Assembly: GCA_002794785.1 (NCBI GenBank)
Contig: NBBA01000007.1
Coordinates: forward strand, 1-64,000
From: Coniferiporia sulphurascens
Lineage: Eukaryota; Basidiomycota; Agaricomycetes; Hymenochaetales; Hymenochaetaceae
Direction of reading: 5' to 3'
Length of the DNA stretch: 64,000 nucleotides
Below, piece by piece: positions 32,837 to 45,840 of the stretch. The translations under genes were made by a program, and so were the position numbers. Positions within the stretch are counted from its first letter, which is position 1, and each line of letters starts with the position of its first letter. The notes below the pieces were generated by a model. That model saw nothing but the letters and a program-made list of their open reading frames with translations, was not told where the DNA came from and did no database searches.

Positions 32837-33951
32837 ATGGATAAAGTTCTCAACTTGCTATCTTCTGTGCTGTACAATGTACGAACACTATATCTCTTTA
32901 CCAAGGCGGATATGAAGGTTATTGTCCTCCCTGTTGTGAGTAATATGATTCCCGCTGAATTCCTCCCCCACCTTCCTACGTTATTCCTCTAAACCGCGAG
33001 TTAACCCACTTAATTCCCAGACATGTCTGGCCGCAGCAGCTTCCCCATTGGCCTCACTCTCGCGCCTCCCACATGTCATATTTTGGGTCTGGCTTCAGAC
33101 GCTCCAGCTCGACCTGTCCAACCAGACCCTTGATCCAGAGGAGGATAAGGTGAACAAACCAGATCGTCCTCTCCCATCTGGACGCATCTCCCTCCGCACA
33201 GCGAAGATACTGCGATGGATCCTTCCGTTTGTGTGCTTTGCATGGAGCGCGAGTTACAGCAGAGCGTTGCTGTATGCTAGCATTTCGAACTGTATGCTAG
33301 TGGTTATCTATGATGAGATGGGATTTGCGGCAGGCCACTGGCTCAACAGAAATATACTCAATGCTCTGGGACACGCGAGTTTCGAAGTGGGGGCATGTTT
33401 ACTAGCAGGTTTGTGGCTCTTCCCTTTGTCTGAAATCAACTAAAGATTTACTCCCACTAGGCAAAAATGTCGCTGCCCTCGACCCTATTTCCTCTGTCTC
33501 CGTCTTCTGTAGTGCTGGAATAATCCTATGCACTATTCAAGCTCAAGATTTCAAGGATACCATAGGCGACGCCGCGGTGGGCCGACGCACACTCCCTATC
33601 GTTCACCCAATACTCGCGCGTCCAACATTTATGGTCTCGATTGTGGCCTGGAGCATCGCCCTCAGTATAATATGGGGATTGAATTTATTGGTTGCAGCGC
33701 CATTTATCGCACTGGGAACATCAATTGGCTGGCTTTTCTTGACTAAGAAATCTATTGAGGCCGACAAGAAACATCTCTTTTTGTACCTTGTGCGTCACAT
33801 TTTTGGAATTCTCGCCTCTTTCATTTCTTCGACACTTGAAGTTAACCCGCACTTTTCCATACAGATTTGGTTGTCCATAGCGCACACTCTACCTGCGTAC
33901 TCTCGTTTATTCCTAAGGACCGCACCCCCCGTCGTCCGGAGCTATATATAG
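32837..33951 (+). CDS. UbiA-family integral membrane prenyltransferase / UbiA-type terpene cyclase-like protein
   Basis: UbiA enzymes move or cyclise prenyl diphosphates within the membrane. Four exons join in frame to give about 300 residues: MDKVLNLLSS (ATG 32837-32839), a second exon from 33021 with the first aspartate motif NQTLDPEEDKVNKPDRP (33123 on; NxxxDxxxD), a third from 33461 with the second motif DFKDTIGDAAVGRRT (33547 on; DxxxDxxxD) and several helices, and a last exon from 33866 ending at TAG 33949-33951. Both Mg-binding motifs are intact. Fungal relatives are often annotated as digeranylgeranylglyceryl-phosphate synthase-like; a few, such as the fumagillin-pathway cyclase, are sesquiterpene cyclases. 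Which applies here cannot be read from sequence. Convergent with a CYP505-type gene 534 bp away. Confidence 0.85.
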
Positions 33952-34485
33952 GCGCACTATATCTCCGGAGGCCGAACTGTTATATCCGAAATGGAGGCTT
34001 GGAAGGATCGTCTAGGATTAATCTTGTATTGCAGAAGTCGTGTCATAGAAGGTCCGAAGCACCGGTTAAGTTGATGTGGTTATATTTACTCGGACCACCG
34101 CCACTCTCCTCGATCCGATCACCTCCTGATCCCCGGGGTAATGTTGTAGTATCGTGCATGTCTAATCACTGGTCGACTGCGCTAGTAGGCGGCCGATTAT
34201 CGTATTACCTGCGATTATATATTTTTTTCATGCATGAACTAGCACGCATCGTTTGATTGCGCACTGATCTATTAATAAGGTCCAGCTGGTGACCGGCTCT
34301 GGTAAGATCATACATGTCTGGCTTTCTTCTTCTTGCAAACACTGCATCACGGTCGACAACATCGAGAATTTATGCGGCCGTCCGTGTTTCCTACATCGGA
34401 GAAAAGGTCATATTCGCCTATTCCAATAAATTGTACAAGGATGTTTTGCGCATAACGGCTAGTGGATCCCGAAACGTACTATAAC
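33952..34485. other. Convergent intergenic region
   Basis: 534 bp between the stops of the UbiA-family gene (+) and the CYP505-type gene (-); it should hold both 3' UTRs. No other feature seen. Confidence 0.5.
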
Positions 34486-37400
34486 TCAATCAAACATATC
34501 AGACGCATATCTCTCTTTCTGAATTTTGTCGAACTCCGCAGACGCAGCAGCGTCGTCAAAGTCGGGATTCGCATGCTTGAAAAGTTCTATACATACGTTC
34601 TTTATCCCATTGGATGCCTTGCGAGAGCCGCAGGTGAAAAGCTGTGTATGCGGTTAAGTTATGAGCCGAAATCTCAGGAAATTGCTACGCATACGTACCT
34701 TGGCGCCGTTTCGATAGAGCTGGATCACTTCATCCCGGGAAGCCCAGACGCGACTGTAGAAATCATTAGAGTATACCTTTGCTAGGGCGATAAATCTTAC
34801 TCCTGGACGTATTTACAGCCTTCAGACGCCTCCATTTTCCTTGAAAATGCAGGGCGGATGTCGACAACACCATCCGCACTCCACTTGGAAAGATCAGAGT
34901 CGAAGTACAGGAAGTCCTCTTCCGGGGATCTGCATCCAAAAAACAAAACCGTCTTTCCTGTAATACGTCCTGCGGCTTTCTGTGCTGCACGCTCCTGAAT
35001 GAATCCTCTGAAAGGCGCAAGTCCTGAACCCGCGCAAAACATCACTATCGGGACGAGTGGATCATTTGGAAGATGGAACGCCACATTGGATGGACGGACG
35101 ACGACAGGTGTACGGTCCCCGGGAGACAAATTAGCGAGGTAGTTGGATGCAATGCCCAGATAATGCCTTCCGGAATTAGAAAGAGCAGGTGCGTTAATGA
35201 CACTGACAGTGAGCGAAGCGTTCCGGGGATTCGCCAAGGGTGACGAGGAGATCGAATACTGGCGAACACGCATTGGTGGAAGCAGGCGAAGAAACTCCGC
35301 AAAAGGAAGCTTTATGTCTGGGTACTGCTGGAGAATGTCAACAATACTAACCCTCTTCAGGAGGACCGCATCATCGAATTTTTTACGAAGTTTCTCCAAA
35401 GCCGAACTAGTATCCGAGGACACTGCATATTCCTCAAGAGTCTGAATATCACGCGTCGTTGCCGGCTGCGTTAGCTCCACGAACCCGATGAGGAGGTCTT
35501 TGCAGGGAATGGGAGATCCTGAAGGGAGAGTTGTCACACCGCCTGCTCTAATCACAATCTGAAGACGGATTAAGCATACGGCGGCGAATTGTAGCAGACG
35601 GAATTTTAATATTACCTCTGCGTCTGGAGACAAGTCGAAGCATGCTAGTACACGCTCTACGATTTCAAGAGGGTTTTTGGGTAAACTTTTCGTGAAATTT
35701 ATTAGACCGGCAGGGGAGGCATTAGGGAAGAACTTACATCGCCAAGTAGTCCCCTGCGCGGTACTCCATTCCAGTGGGCAATACAAATTCTAAAAGATAT
35801 TTGTTAGTGGAAAAATAGATCGGATACACGTGGTACCTACCAATATGCCGTTTGGCGGGGGTTCCGGGCTTTGAGAGTAGCCTATTCTCAACGACCCTAC
35901 CCATGGCGGCGTTTGTCTGGCGAAGCAACTTCGCCCTGCCAATTCCGGCATCAACAATTTCGACCTCGAAATTGCTGGCTGCGCGAACTGTCGGCTGATC
36001 GGCTGTCTGACTACCCTTATACTTCTATGGCAATGTATCAAGAAACCTGAGCTAGCACTCCAAGACATAATAAACGGGAAATCATACATTTTCCAACATT
36101 TCCCACAGCTTCACTTCCCAATCTCCAAAAGACTGGAAAAATGAGGCTGAAGCTGCGTCGACCTCACCCCTTTCCATAAGCCTTTCCGCGCCATTCTTTT
36201 TGAGCAAGTTATCACACAGTGTGGGGATCCGCTGGTACGTCCGCGCCCATTCGCGGTTTCCGCAACCAAATACAGCATAGTTGACACCAGCTAAGGGCGG
36301 TTCTCCATCCCCTCCAGGAAGGCTTTGGATCCAACTAACGAATTGCGCGGCATTGTCGGCTGGCTCGCCTAGATACAAGTCATTCAGCCCGCAGCGTCAA
36401 CAAGTACAAGCAAAATATATTAGCCTTCATAAGAAGCCGTCACAATTATGACAGGCCCATCGATGGGAACGTGGCCTGTCGCAGAGTCCAATGCTGCGAG
36501 TTTTGCTGCGAAGCCTGTACAACGGACGAAAGTCAACATAATAGCGAAAGTTACAACAAAGTAGTTCACCGTGGGATATCGCGTCGGAGGCAATCCTCCC
36601 AGCGAAAGCCTCGCTTGAGCCAGTGTTGCTACCATAAAACACATACAGGACCTTTGTCACTGAATTGGACGCAATCGTGGAGGTACCCTGAGATTTTGGT
36701 AATGGCGGGCTATCTATCATAGTCTTGCTCAGGATTTCTGTCCTTGGTACGGAAGAATGAAGACGGGGTTCCACGCGGACCCGCAAGCCGGCTGGCTTCA
36801 CCGTGAGTGTCTGTTTGATTTGCAACTTGTATCCTGGGTCAGCAAGAAAAACATTAAAATTCTTGAAGATTGAAGCCAGCACAAGCTGTGCCTCTTGCCA
36901 AGCAAAGGGGCGACCCTAGAGTAGATTTAAGGGACGGGTAGGAATGCCGTTCAGCACGGGTACGGGTGGAGCGATTTTATCTCACAATGCATCCGCGCAG
37001 CCCATATCCAAAGGGTTGCCATGCTTGTGCCTTTGTGTGATGGAGTTTAGGCGGGCAGAGTGGAAACTATACGGGCTGACACACCGGAAGATTTCCGAAT
37101 TTCCCGTGGAGCATACGCTCGGGGCGGAAAAGTTCAGCATCTTCGCCCCATACACGTGGGTCGGTCTGAATTATTGGCAGATGTGTCATAATTGCAATAC
37201 CCTTCTTCACCTCATATTTCTTGTTTGACGGGTTTGAGGCGTCGCCGTCACCGCCAATGAGGTACGTATCCTCAAAAGGCATAACGGAACGCGCTGTTGC
37301 TGTTGGAGATAGCCTAAGAGACTCGCGCATCACGGCTTGATAAAGAAAAACCAATCAGCGCGGACAAAAATGATGAAAGGTCGCATGCAAACCAGTGAGG

Positions 37401-38647
37401 TACTCCAGCTTATCGAGGTGTTCGAGGCGGACTTCTTCATCTCCTACAATCAATTCAAGCTCTTCACGGAGCTTTTGCATTGCATCAGGGTTCTTAAGGA
37501 GGTGATACGTAGTAAAAGTGAGCATTCCAGATGTTGTCTCGTGCCCGGCGACCAAAAACGTGATTAGCTGTTCAAATATGAATATATCAGTCTTAGGAAG
37601 TCGGACAGCATAACGGAAACAAAGTCGAAATTACATTGTAGACAATAGACTTGTCAGAAAGGCGTTCACCGGTTTTCGGATCCTTGCCCTCAAGCATTAG
37701 TGCGAGGAGATCTTTCCTTTCGGTGGGGTGTTCCTTTCGCTTCCGCACAACTACGGTGTATATTGGAGATAAGGTTAAAAACAAGCAAGCTTGTAAACGT
37801 ACTTCCTTGTGCAGTTTCCACCATGCTCTTGATATCAGAGAAGTATTTGTCATCCGCGGCTTTGTTCATCAATGGTATAACCTTTGAGAAAGGAGAACGG
37901 TAGGCGCGGTTAGTGGATTCAATCAAAACATCCGTCATCTCTTTCGTAAACTTTGGCATGTCTTTCTCGTAAAAAGAATTGAACCTGCTCAGTAAGTTTA
38001 ATAAGTCAAGAAATAATCTAGAAGAAAGAAAGCGAAAAGTTTACCTATGCGACATCGAGCAGAGAGCTATTGTGTCAAATGTGAGACGAGTGAAATCCTC
38101 AGCTGGGTCGAAGACATTTTCGGGTCCAAATCTGTAAATTGTTAATAAATATGCTTTACGAAACGTGAAAGTAAAACAACACCTTTCCCATTTCAGCATA
38201 AGCTGCCCACAAATGTCCTTCATGTCTCCAAACATGTTACGGGTGTTAGCAGTGCCAAATGCCGGCATAAGGATTCGGTCTACGCAGAAGACCAAGAATG
38301 AGAACAAGTCGGCCGTGTAGCGTAAGGCCAAAAGTCATACGCGCTAATCCCCAGTTGGACTCCTCAAGATTTCCAGTGAAAAGACCATCTTCGACTAGAT
38401 TCCGCACTTGGTCGAGCGGACTGGTGATGACTTTCTTGAAGCGCTTATCATCGCTGATTTGGGCCAGGAAATTGTGCGTGTTGATGTGCAACACAATACG
38501 TCCGTCCGGGAACTGGAACTGGTAAATCTCACCATACTGGTCTGAAAGTAGCTTGAATGTCCTATTGGGCTGTTGGCGGTCCATGAGTGGGACGTTGGCC
38601 AAAAACGGTACAGTAGGGGGTTGCGGGATGGGGGATAAAGTCGCCAT
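34486..38647 (-). CDS. Self-sufficient cytochrome P450-reductase fusion, CYP505 type
   Basis: P450 and diflavin reductase in one chain, as in P450foxy and P450BM3; relatives hydroxylate fatty acids at subterminal positions. Start [20 protein letters not shown] (38647). Heme domain: AGHETTSG (I-helix, about 37550), ESLR (about 37320), FRPERM (about 37105) and the heme loop [15 protein letters not shown], built from two exons around 36990 and 36915. FMN domain: [17 protein letters not shown] (about 36645) and VTASYEGEPADNA. FAD domain: GDYLAM (about 35745), [13 protein letters not shown] (about 35250). NADPH domain: [20 protein letters not shown] (about 35040). An in-frame TAA after KYVQE (34797) is intronic: splicing gives [14 protein letters not shown], then [16 protein letters not shown] and a stop at 34486-34488. 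All cofactor motifs are present. Confidence 0.93.
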
Positions 38648-40876
38648 GCTTGGAGGGGAATGCTATGGGTGCTGATTTCTAGGGCCATGATGTATATCTG
38701 GTGGTCCTTTTGAAGTAAATTTTCCGTAGAGAGACAGTAGAATTCTTTACGCGAAGGTGCTCCCGGGCAAGCCCTTGCGACAAGTGTATGGCAAGACGTC
38801 GTGATAAGATCGGTGAGCATGAGAAAAGAAGTTAATGGATTTTGAATCCAGAAGGGAATAGCGTTGAATGATCGCGGTCCTTCAGACAGACGGACAGAGA
38901 AACCGACAGGGAATACAGAGTTTGCCGGTGTGTGGGCATGTTTATGATCGGGGAGCATGAGAAAAAAAGAAATATTGTGTGTCGTGTAGAGTCATATTTA
39001 AGTTGAGAGATTAGCGGAACTATAACTGCCTCGCTGAATGTGTAGCGCAAAATTAGCCGAGGAGTTTATGCGTATCGTGGATTCATACTTGGTTCATTTG
39101 AGTTATTACCATCTCAACAAGCTAGATCCATCATTTCTCCCTCATAACATGTTTTCTCCGCGCCCCCAAACGAGCCAAAGCTGCGTAATCTCACAGTAAA
39201 TGTCCCTGAGCTATGTTTTGGTGGGCTTTCAGCTGTCGAATTCCAGAGGTAAAGTTAGAGAATACCGAAAGAAAGCAACATTTGCCAAGTTTGGACATCG
39301 CTTGATTTTATTATGTAATGAACGTCAGATGTCAGCTGAGTCAACCATCGTCGTCCGGACTTCCGCAGCGGCCGCTTAGCGTCCAATCTACAGGACGCGC
39401 TCAAAAACAGTAATTCAGCACTAGTACTCCGTTCGCACGCATCAATGGCCATGATCGGTGTCCCCGAGTATTTTCAATCCGTATGGGAGTAACTTGAACT
39501 TACTAGGGAAAACCCTTCTGCACAATATCTCGGAAGTTCAGGGATTTCAAGGCATCCATTAGACATTTCAATTATTTCCCCGACGAAGATAGGCGTCCCA
39601 GTGTCTCTTTCCTTCCTAGCCTTGACCCTTCTTCAGTGGCCAACGCTTATATTTCATTCATTGTTAATAATATGGTCTTCCGAGTCTGCAGGACCCATAA
39701 TCGCGACCCACATCCCCGTTCGTGTTAACTCAAAAGCATTCTTCAGTAGAATGTGTAAAAAGGGAAGATATCGTGGTCAGTAGATCTATCTCGTATCTAT
39801 TGTGTTATTCAAACACTTGCGCTGGCGTCAAACTCCGACAAGGAGGGGTCATCTGTCCGCTCGTTTCGCGTTTCCTTTTTGAGTTACTGATACAGTGCAT
39901 TAACGGCTAGATTAGTATCGGGCTTTCAAGACCACTGTCTTTCGAGGATGAGTCGTTACGTAATTCGAGTGACAAGACTTTGTTTGATTGTGTTTAGTCG
40001 AGCCGAAGGGAGAGGAAAAATCTTCTCGCAACAAGTTTAAGGCGTATTGACACTCTCCATACGGGATATTAATTTACATTTATTCTTGGCGCTTCTCTTG
40101 CACTCGGTCTCTACAATTTTCTCGAATCGACCATATCATGCTTAACTGGAGGACTCTGGCTGAAGAAATGCGTCACGCAAGGCCCGGGCTTCAAGTTGCA
40201 GCAGTCTTCCGAGGACAATGTGTTCACGGCCATACCTACACAAGCTACACTCGCTTGTAACTGAGAAATGGTTTTTGCCTATGGCTCTGTCCATAGTTGG
40301 GCCCGTTCATTTGGAAATATGGCTTCCTCCCGTGTTCTTTCCCACGTCGTCAGTCCTGCTGCAATCCTTGGTTTATTCTGCTGGTGGACATTGTCGCCAT
40401 TAGCGCGTTCAAAACGCGCCTCTTTTTGTCAGTTTCCCATTACCTCTTCTAAAGCAATGATCATACGGACGATTGCTTGTAACCCGAAAGACTTCTCGTG
40501 AACTCGGCGGATACGCCCCCGCTGAGCTAATTCCTTACGCAGTTCAGTGCGCATTCCAATCGCATGGTGCAACTCTTTGTTCATGTATAAGCTTAATGGC
40601 TCAGCTATTAACGCTCGTCACCACTAATATCGGCCAGGTCATCGGTGATGAAACACCTGGCGCCCCATCCAGAGACTAAAACGCATCACGCTCCAGACAG
40701 CACCGCTCGGCCGACACCCCGAGGGAGACGGTTGAATTCATCCGCCGACTCTGCTACCTTACTGGACGTCGCCCCAAACGGACTCTGCACCCCTTCGCTC
40801 CTACCATAATCTCCCGTCCTTATTCGCCACGGACCTCATAAGACCTCCCGCTACCATATACGACGATACATTGCTC
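38648..40876. other. Gene-free region between CYP505-type and ArAE genes
   Basis: 2.2 kb between divergently transcribed genes. Short frames only. An upstream in-frame exon of the ArAE gene could start at the ATG near 40648 (MKHLAPHPETKTHHAPDSTA), but I could not place its splice donor with confidence. Confidence 0.45.
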
Positions 40877-43800
40877 ATGTTAAATTCACGAGTCCTCGCT
40901 TTCTTTCCCCCATGGATTCTCTCGAACTTGAGTTCGCCGCACTCTTGGAAAATGCTTGCTTGGTGCTGGTTGGCGGCGTGGGCAACATTCCTTCTTTTGC
41001 TTCCGAGTCGGTCAGGAAATGCCCTTGGGAACGCGTGAGTCTCAATTTTCTTGGACGTATCCAGAGACAACAGTTCTACGTGCTGGAAGGTGCCCTTTTT
41101 GAGGAGAGGATTCACTGACGGTGACACGTGGTCTAATTTGTCGTCGTTCGGTTTTGTTTCTGGACTCTTCATTTGTCTGCCTTTGATCTTCAATTAATCC
41201 TCAACGGTATTTCCTCGCAGTGGATTCCTGGGGCTTCTCGCATCATTCATCGTACCGCCTAGCGTACCCGTGCAGCTCTTTGTATTTGTAAGCCTTACAC
41301 ATACAATTTGCGATAGCTTGATCTGATTCTGATGACCAGCTTATGTCGACTATGGTCGTCGGTATGAGCTTCGGTTGGGCAGTTGGTGCTTCTGCAATGA
41401 AGGCTGCCCTTTCGGCACGGAGTCAGTCCCTTCTGAGTTCCCAGATCGCTCGCGCAAATGAAAGGTATACCTTCTGAATCATTTGATCGGTCCCCTACTT
41501 ACCAAAGTTCAGTGTGGCCGAGAACATCGATCCCGATGCCGTGTTTCAGCTTGATATATTTCAGGGACAATTCTTGGACTGGCGGTACGGTGTCATCTTC
41601 CTTTACATATATGTCTTAAGCTGCACTGACTGGACGCGAATCTCTAGCTCAAGTATTATCTTTGGTTTCTTTTTTGCATTTGCGTCGTTTTGCTTTGCCA
41701 TGACTCGTGCATACATACCCAAACTCTCGATTTTATGTGTCTTCGGGTCGATCGTTACTGACGTCTTTTGTGTGAGTCTTGCATAACCCTGTGTCCGATT
41801 CGGACTCACATTTCTCCAGACGATCGGACCACTCTTCCCTACCGCCAACTACACGCTTGTGGCCTCGTTTTTAACTTCCGTCGGATGCTACATCGCAATT
41901 GCCCTTGTCTGCATTCTTTTAATATTTCCGGAAACCATGAGTCATGCCCACCTTACTTCCGTGAGCAATCTTTTGCGGCTCCTGCAAAAGTTAATCGAAG
42001 GGCAAGATGCGGTTTTGGCGGAAACCCCGGAGAAGATCGCTCAAGGCGTTGAAGACAGAAGTAGCGCTGCCGGACGAAGTATAGACTTAAGAGGAATGAT
42101 CTTAACGAGTCTCCAGGCTTGTGAGTCTAGGAGCTCTTTTTTTCTCTATAAAAAAGTTTCTGAGCGGGTGGCGGCGTAAATAGTGACTTCAAAGAACGCA
42201 CTTGTTGAGTTTGAGTTCAGCTATGGACGTTGGAATGGGAGCGATTGCAAGTCTCTTGAAGATCCTCTGAAAATACTCATAGCTCGTACAGGCAGGGTTT
42301 TCCAAAACATAACAATAGATAGTTTGGTGCTGACAAACGTTATTACAGGCGCATTCCAGGCATTTCCGTGTCTCATCTCAAACTTTCTGTCTTCAACGGC
42401 CCCTTCTCGTTCTGCGTTCTGGGCTTCATCGTCATCTTCTCAAGTTTTTCCGAGTCTAGTTCGCTTTCCTACCGTTTCTCAGCCGGACGGCATCCATGAT
42501 ACTGTCACTACCCCGCATATTGATTTAAGTGAACTTTCACTTTCATCATCCCTTTCCCGCCTGCGATCCGCTACAATGCCTCTACGAGAGTCTTGCAGAT
42601 CTACCCTTGGTGCATGCTATTCAGTAGTCGAAGACGTTAATATGAGACGATGGCCATGGTCAAAACCACAACTGGAGGGCTCCTTAGCTTACAACGATCT
42701 CGAAACCAAGTTAGATACAGCTATAGAGGAGTTAAAGCAGAAACGTGCTACATTCGTCGATGAAGATCGACTAAGACTCACGGAAGTGTTCACTACAGCA
42801 TTACCGTCTCTCTCAGTCTCTTCCATGCGTCATGCTTTGCACGCAACTACGCCTCTCCGCGTACTTATTGTCTCTCTTTCATACGCTGCTCAACTTGTCG
42901 TTATTTCCGACGCTATTATCTCACTAGCCGAACTTATCCGAGCTGTGTGTCTTAAGCGGAGAAAGTGTCGACTTTGGGCACCTCGCAGCCTGCGAGCACT
43001 AGGTAAATGGTTAATCAGCAGGGGAAAAGAGGAAGGAGACGATGAACTAGGGAAGAATATGGGCGAAGATACAACATCAGACCCAATTTCAAAGAATGAA
43101 GACAAAGTCGGGAACTCGTTTAGTGGGTATATCAACATGATAATAGCTACGAAGCACGATATCTTATCATGTACATGCACAGAAACGGATCCTGATAGCC
43201 GTCCTCCATCAAACGTATTCCAAAAAATAATGAATACGATTTACTGGACCTACGTTTGGTTCAAGACGCCGGAGGCAATCGTAAATATTCACCATCTTCA
43301 CTTGTTCGATCCGATGCTGACGTTGCTCCATCAGTATGTTTGGAAATACGTTACGATGTCCGTACTTTTGTGGTTGCCATCCGTGGTCTCCGCTTCCGCT
43401 GGTGCGAACTTACCTACCTGACCTGTTGCTGACTTATCTGACGCGCAACCGCGTTTTTATCCAGAATTTTACTATACTGAAAAGGGCGTATGGTAAGGGG
43501 TTTTCCCCGGTCCAGAAATCATGTCCTCTTTTAACGTCTTGCCAAGGGCACTCATAATGGCGCAGACTGTACTAAATGTCTATGCGTCTGACCAGCTCTA
43601 TAAGTACGTCAATTCGTGCTACATCCTTCGTCTTAACCAAGTAATCATACCAAAGCACTCAAAAGTTTGGTGAATCGCTTACTAGGTGCGTTGGCGGGAA
43701 TGGTGGCTGGGCTTCTTATATGGTACGTTGGTAAGTGTATTCCCATCTTTCACTACTATCCAGAGTTGGAGGTTCTCCATTCTGACCACATATTGGCCCG

Positions 43801-45333
43801 ATTTGTAGGTAATGGTAACGGAAAAGGAAACCCGTATGGAATGGCTGCCAGCGCTGGTGTCTTTCTGATCCCTATTGTCTACCTTCGAATAAACACGCCT
43901 CCTTCCGGGGCGGTCCCGCTCGTGATGTTCTGTGTGAGTTTAGCGTCTGATTCTCTCAACTGCTGTTAAACGAGAATATCAAGGTGACGGTTGCACTTAT
44001 CTTGGGTTATTCGTGGATCGACGGTCATCTAGCTACGGTCGGTAACCAGGATATTGGCTGGCCAATTGGCTGGAAACGTACCGTGCTGGCAATTATTGGT
44101 GAGCTTCATCCATTCGTCCCGTAGGCAGTACTGAACGTGTTTTTCGTCTCTATAATCACAACTAGGCTGCGTGGCATCATTCGTGTTCATGATGATCCCA
44201 CCAACCTCTGGTAGAAAAGCGGTACGCATGCGAAACGCCGCAATCATAAGTGAGCTTGCGAGTATCTACACATTTCTCATGTCCGCATGGATCAACGAGG
44301 ACGGGATACATGGGTTCCCCAGCCGAGGCCATCTTACCAGCACATCGACAATAGTCGACAAACAATATCTTCAGACCAATGATGAAGAGAAGCCTCCCAC
44401 CCATGAGCACGATCCTAAAGCACTATCTAACAAACATCATCCTGACTGGTTTGTCGAGGTCCGTGGGCGCGTAATTCCCCTTGCCCAGCGGCTCCGCGAT
44501 TTGCACGCCCAGACTATGGTCGCACGTTGGGAGGGCAGTGTGCGAGGGGCGTGGCCTGTGAAGGAGTATCTCGCTCTTGTTAGCAGCGAAACGGAGGCGC
44601 TTGACTCCCTAAGCCAAGTGCGTACTCCTAATCCAAAACAAGACGTATAAAGGTCTGAAGTAATCCAAACTTGAAGCTCGCTAGTGCTCTGAGTCACCTC
44701 AACGCTTCCTGGAGGATGTCACTTATCCAGGAAACACTTGTCCTAAACCCTGATTTTGTGAGTTCTTCACTCTTCTCCTTCATTCGCGAAGTCCTCGCTA
44801 ATTTATACCCCAATTTCGTCTAGATAGCAGAAGTTACATCTGTCTTCACTCTTGTCTCCCAATCCCTGAGAACGGGCGAGCCTCTCCACCAAGCCATTCC
44901 CTCTTCCCTCAGGGACCGGCTGTTTTATCACCACGCGCGCGGTCACCCTCTCTATCGCAATGCCGCTCCTGAATCAGAGCCAGAATCGAAGCACACTCCG
45001 ATCGCTTCCGACACAATCACGGAAGTTGCAATGTCGGAAGTCGGAATTACAGTGGAGCTGCCTGGAAAATCCTATCATGAGGAGCGTATCAAGGATGAAA
45101 ACTTCATGTACTTTTCGTCCGCGGTCTCCGCCGTTTCTCAGGTTGTATCGGTAAGTGCATGCAAGCCTCCGAAAATTGACAGCTACTTGAGTTACCGATT
45201 AACCGGACCTTGTGTGCAGAGCTTAGAAGTCTTGCGCGAAACTACAAAGACATTGTGCGGTGAAACTCCGTTTGCGGGATTCGAGGAGTGGAGGAGAGTT
45301 TATGGCCAGTTGCGCATGGGAAACGTTCAATAA
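40877..45333 (+). CDS. ArAE/FUSC-type membrane transporter-like protein
   Basis: Large fungal membrane protein of the aromatic-acid-exporter-like group (ArAE_2_N, FUSC and ArAE_2 domains). Exons join in frame through MLNSRVLAFFPPWILSNLSS (from 40877), AGFLGLLASFIVPPSVPVQL (41220 on), GMSFGWAVGASAMKAAL (41363 on) and FGFFFAFASFCFAMTRAYIP (41670 on). A long hydrophilic middle (42340-43300) includes NMRRWPWSKPQL. The second membrane block holds FYYTEKGVWALIMAQTVLNV (43470-43590), GALAGMVAGLLIWYVGNG (43687 on) and IGWPIGWKRTVLAIIGCVAS (44053 on). The tail has WFVEVRGRVIPLAQRLRDLH (44451 on) and stops at TAA 45331-45333. The N-terminal limit is uncertain. Substrate unknown; position beside UbiA and CYP505-type genes is compatible with export of a product, which is inference. 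Confidence 0.85.
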
Positions 45334-45840
45334 TATCTTCCTGCACTAGTACTAGGTCACGTCCGTTACTACTGGCCTTATAATACATTGAACAATGTTG
45401 TAAAGACGTATTTATAATTAATCTCATTAAAAGCCTCTGATGATCGACTGCCTTCCGAGTCTGGCCAATGTAGTCGACACGTGTCATTGCTTACACAAAC
45501 TCTGATGCGTAATCGCAATGACACGGTTGTTATCTTTCCTGGTGTTCGTCTTAACCCATTCACTCATGTTTGCGTCTCGGTGAACCATCAATTGCTGCCT
45601 TGTTTTGACAGCGAACTGAATGCTGATGCGTAAACGGGATCCAGGCCCTCCAGCTGCAGCTGATTAATCGATGATGTCAGTAGCCCCAGGCCCCCAGCTG
45701 CTACGCCACTGGCGTCCCACCGTGTACCCGGCTGCGAGTCTCCTTCACACCACGTCCACCCTCCCAATTTTGTGCTCTTTCAGGTCTCACCGTAGTTGAA
45801 AGCCGGAAAGCACCCTGACTGAACCTCGCTACGTTTTTCA
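45334..45840. other. Intergenic, no gene seen
   Basis: 507 bp between the ArAE-type stop and the GFA-family start. It should hold the ArAE 3' UTR and the GFA promoter. Confidence 0.5.

Noticed and set aside
34786..34800. Premature stop after KYVQE in the CYP505-type gene
   Set aside because: The stop lies in an intron; splicing to the next AG continues with [10 protein letters not shown] and [10 protein letters not shown], the expected reductase C-terminus.
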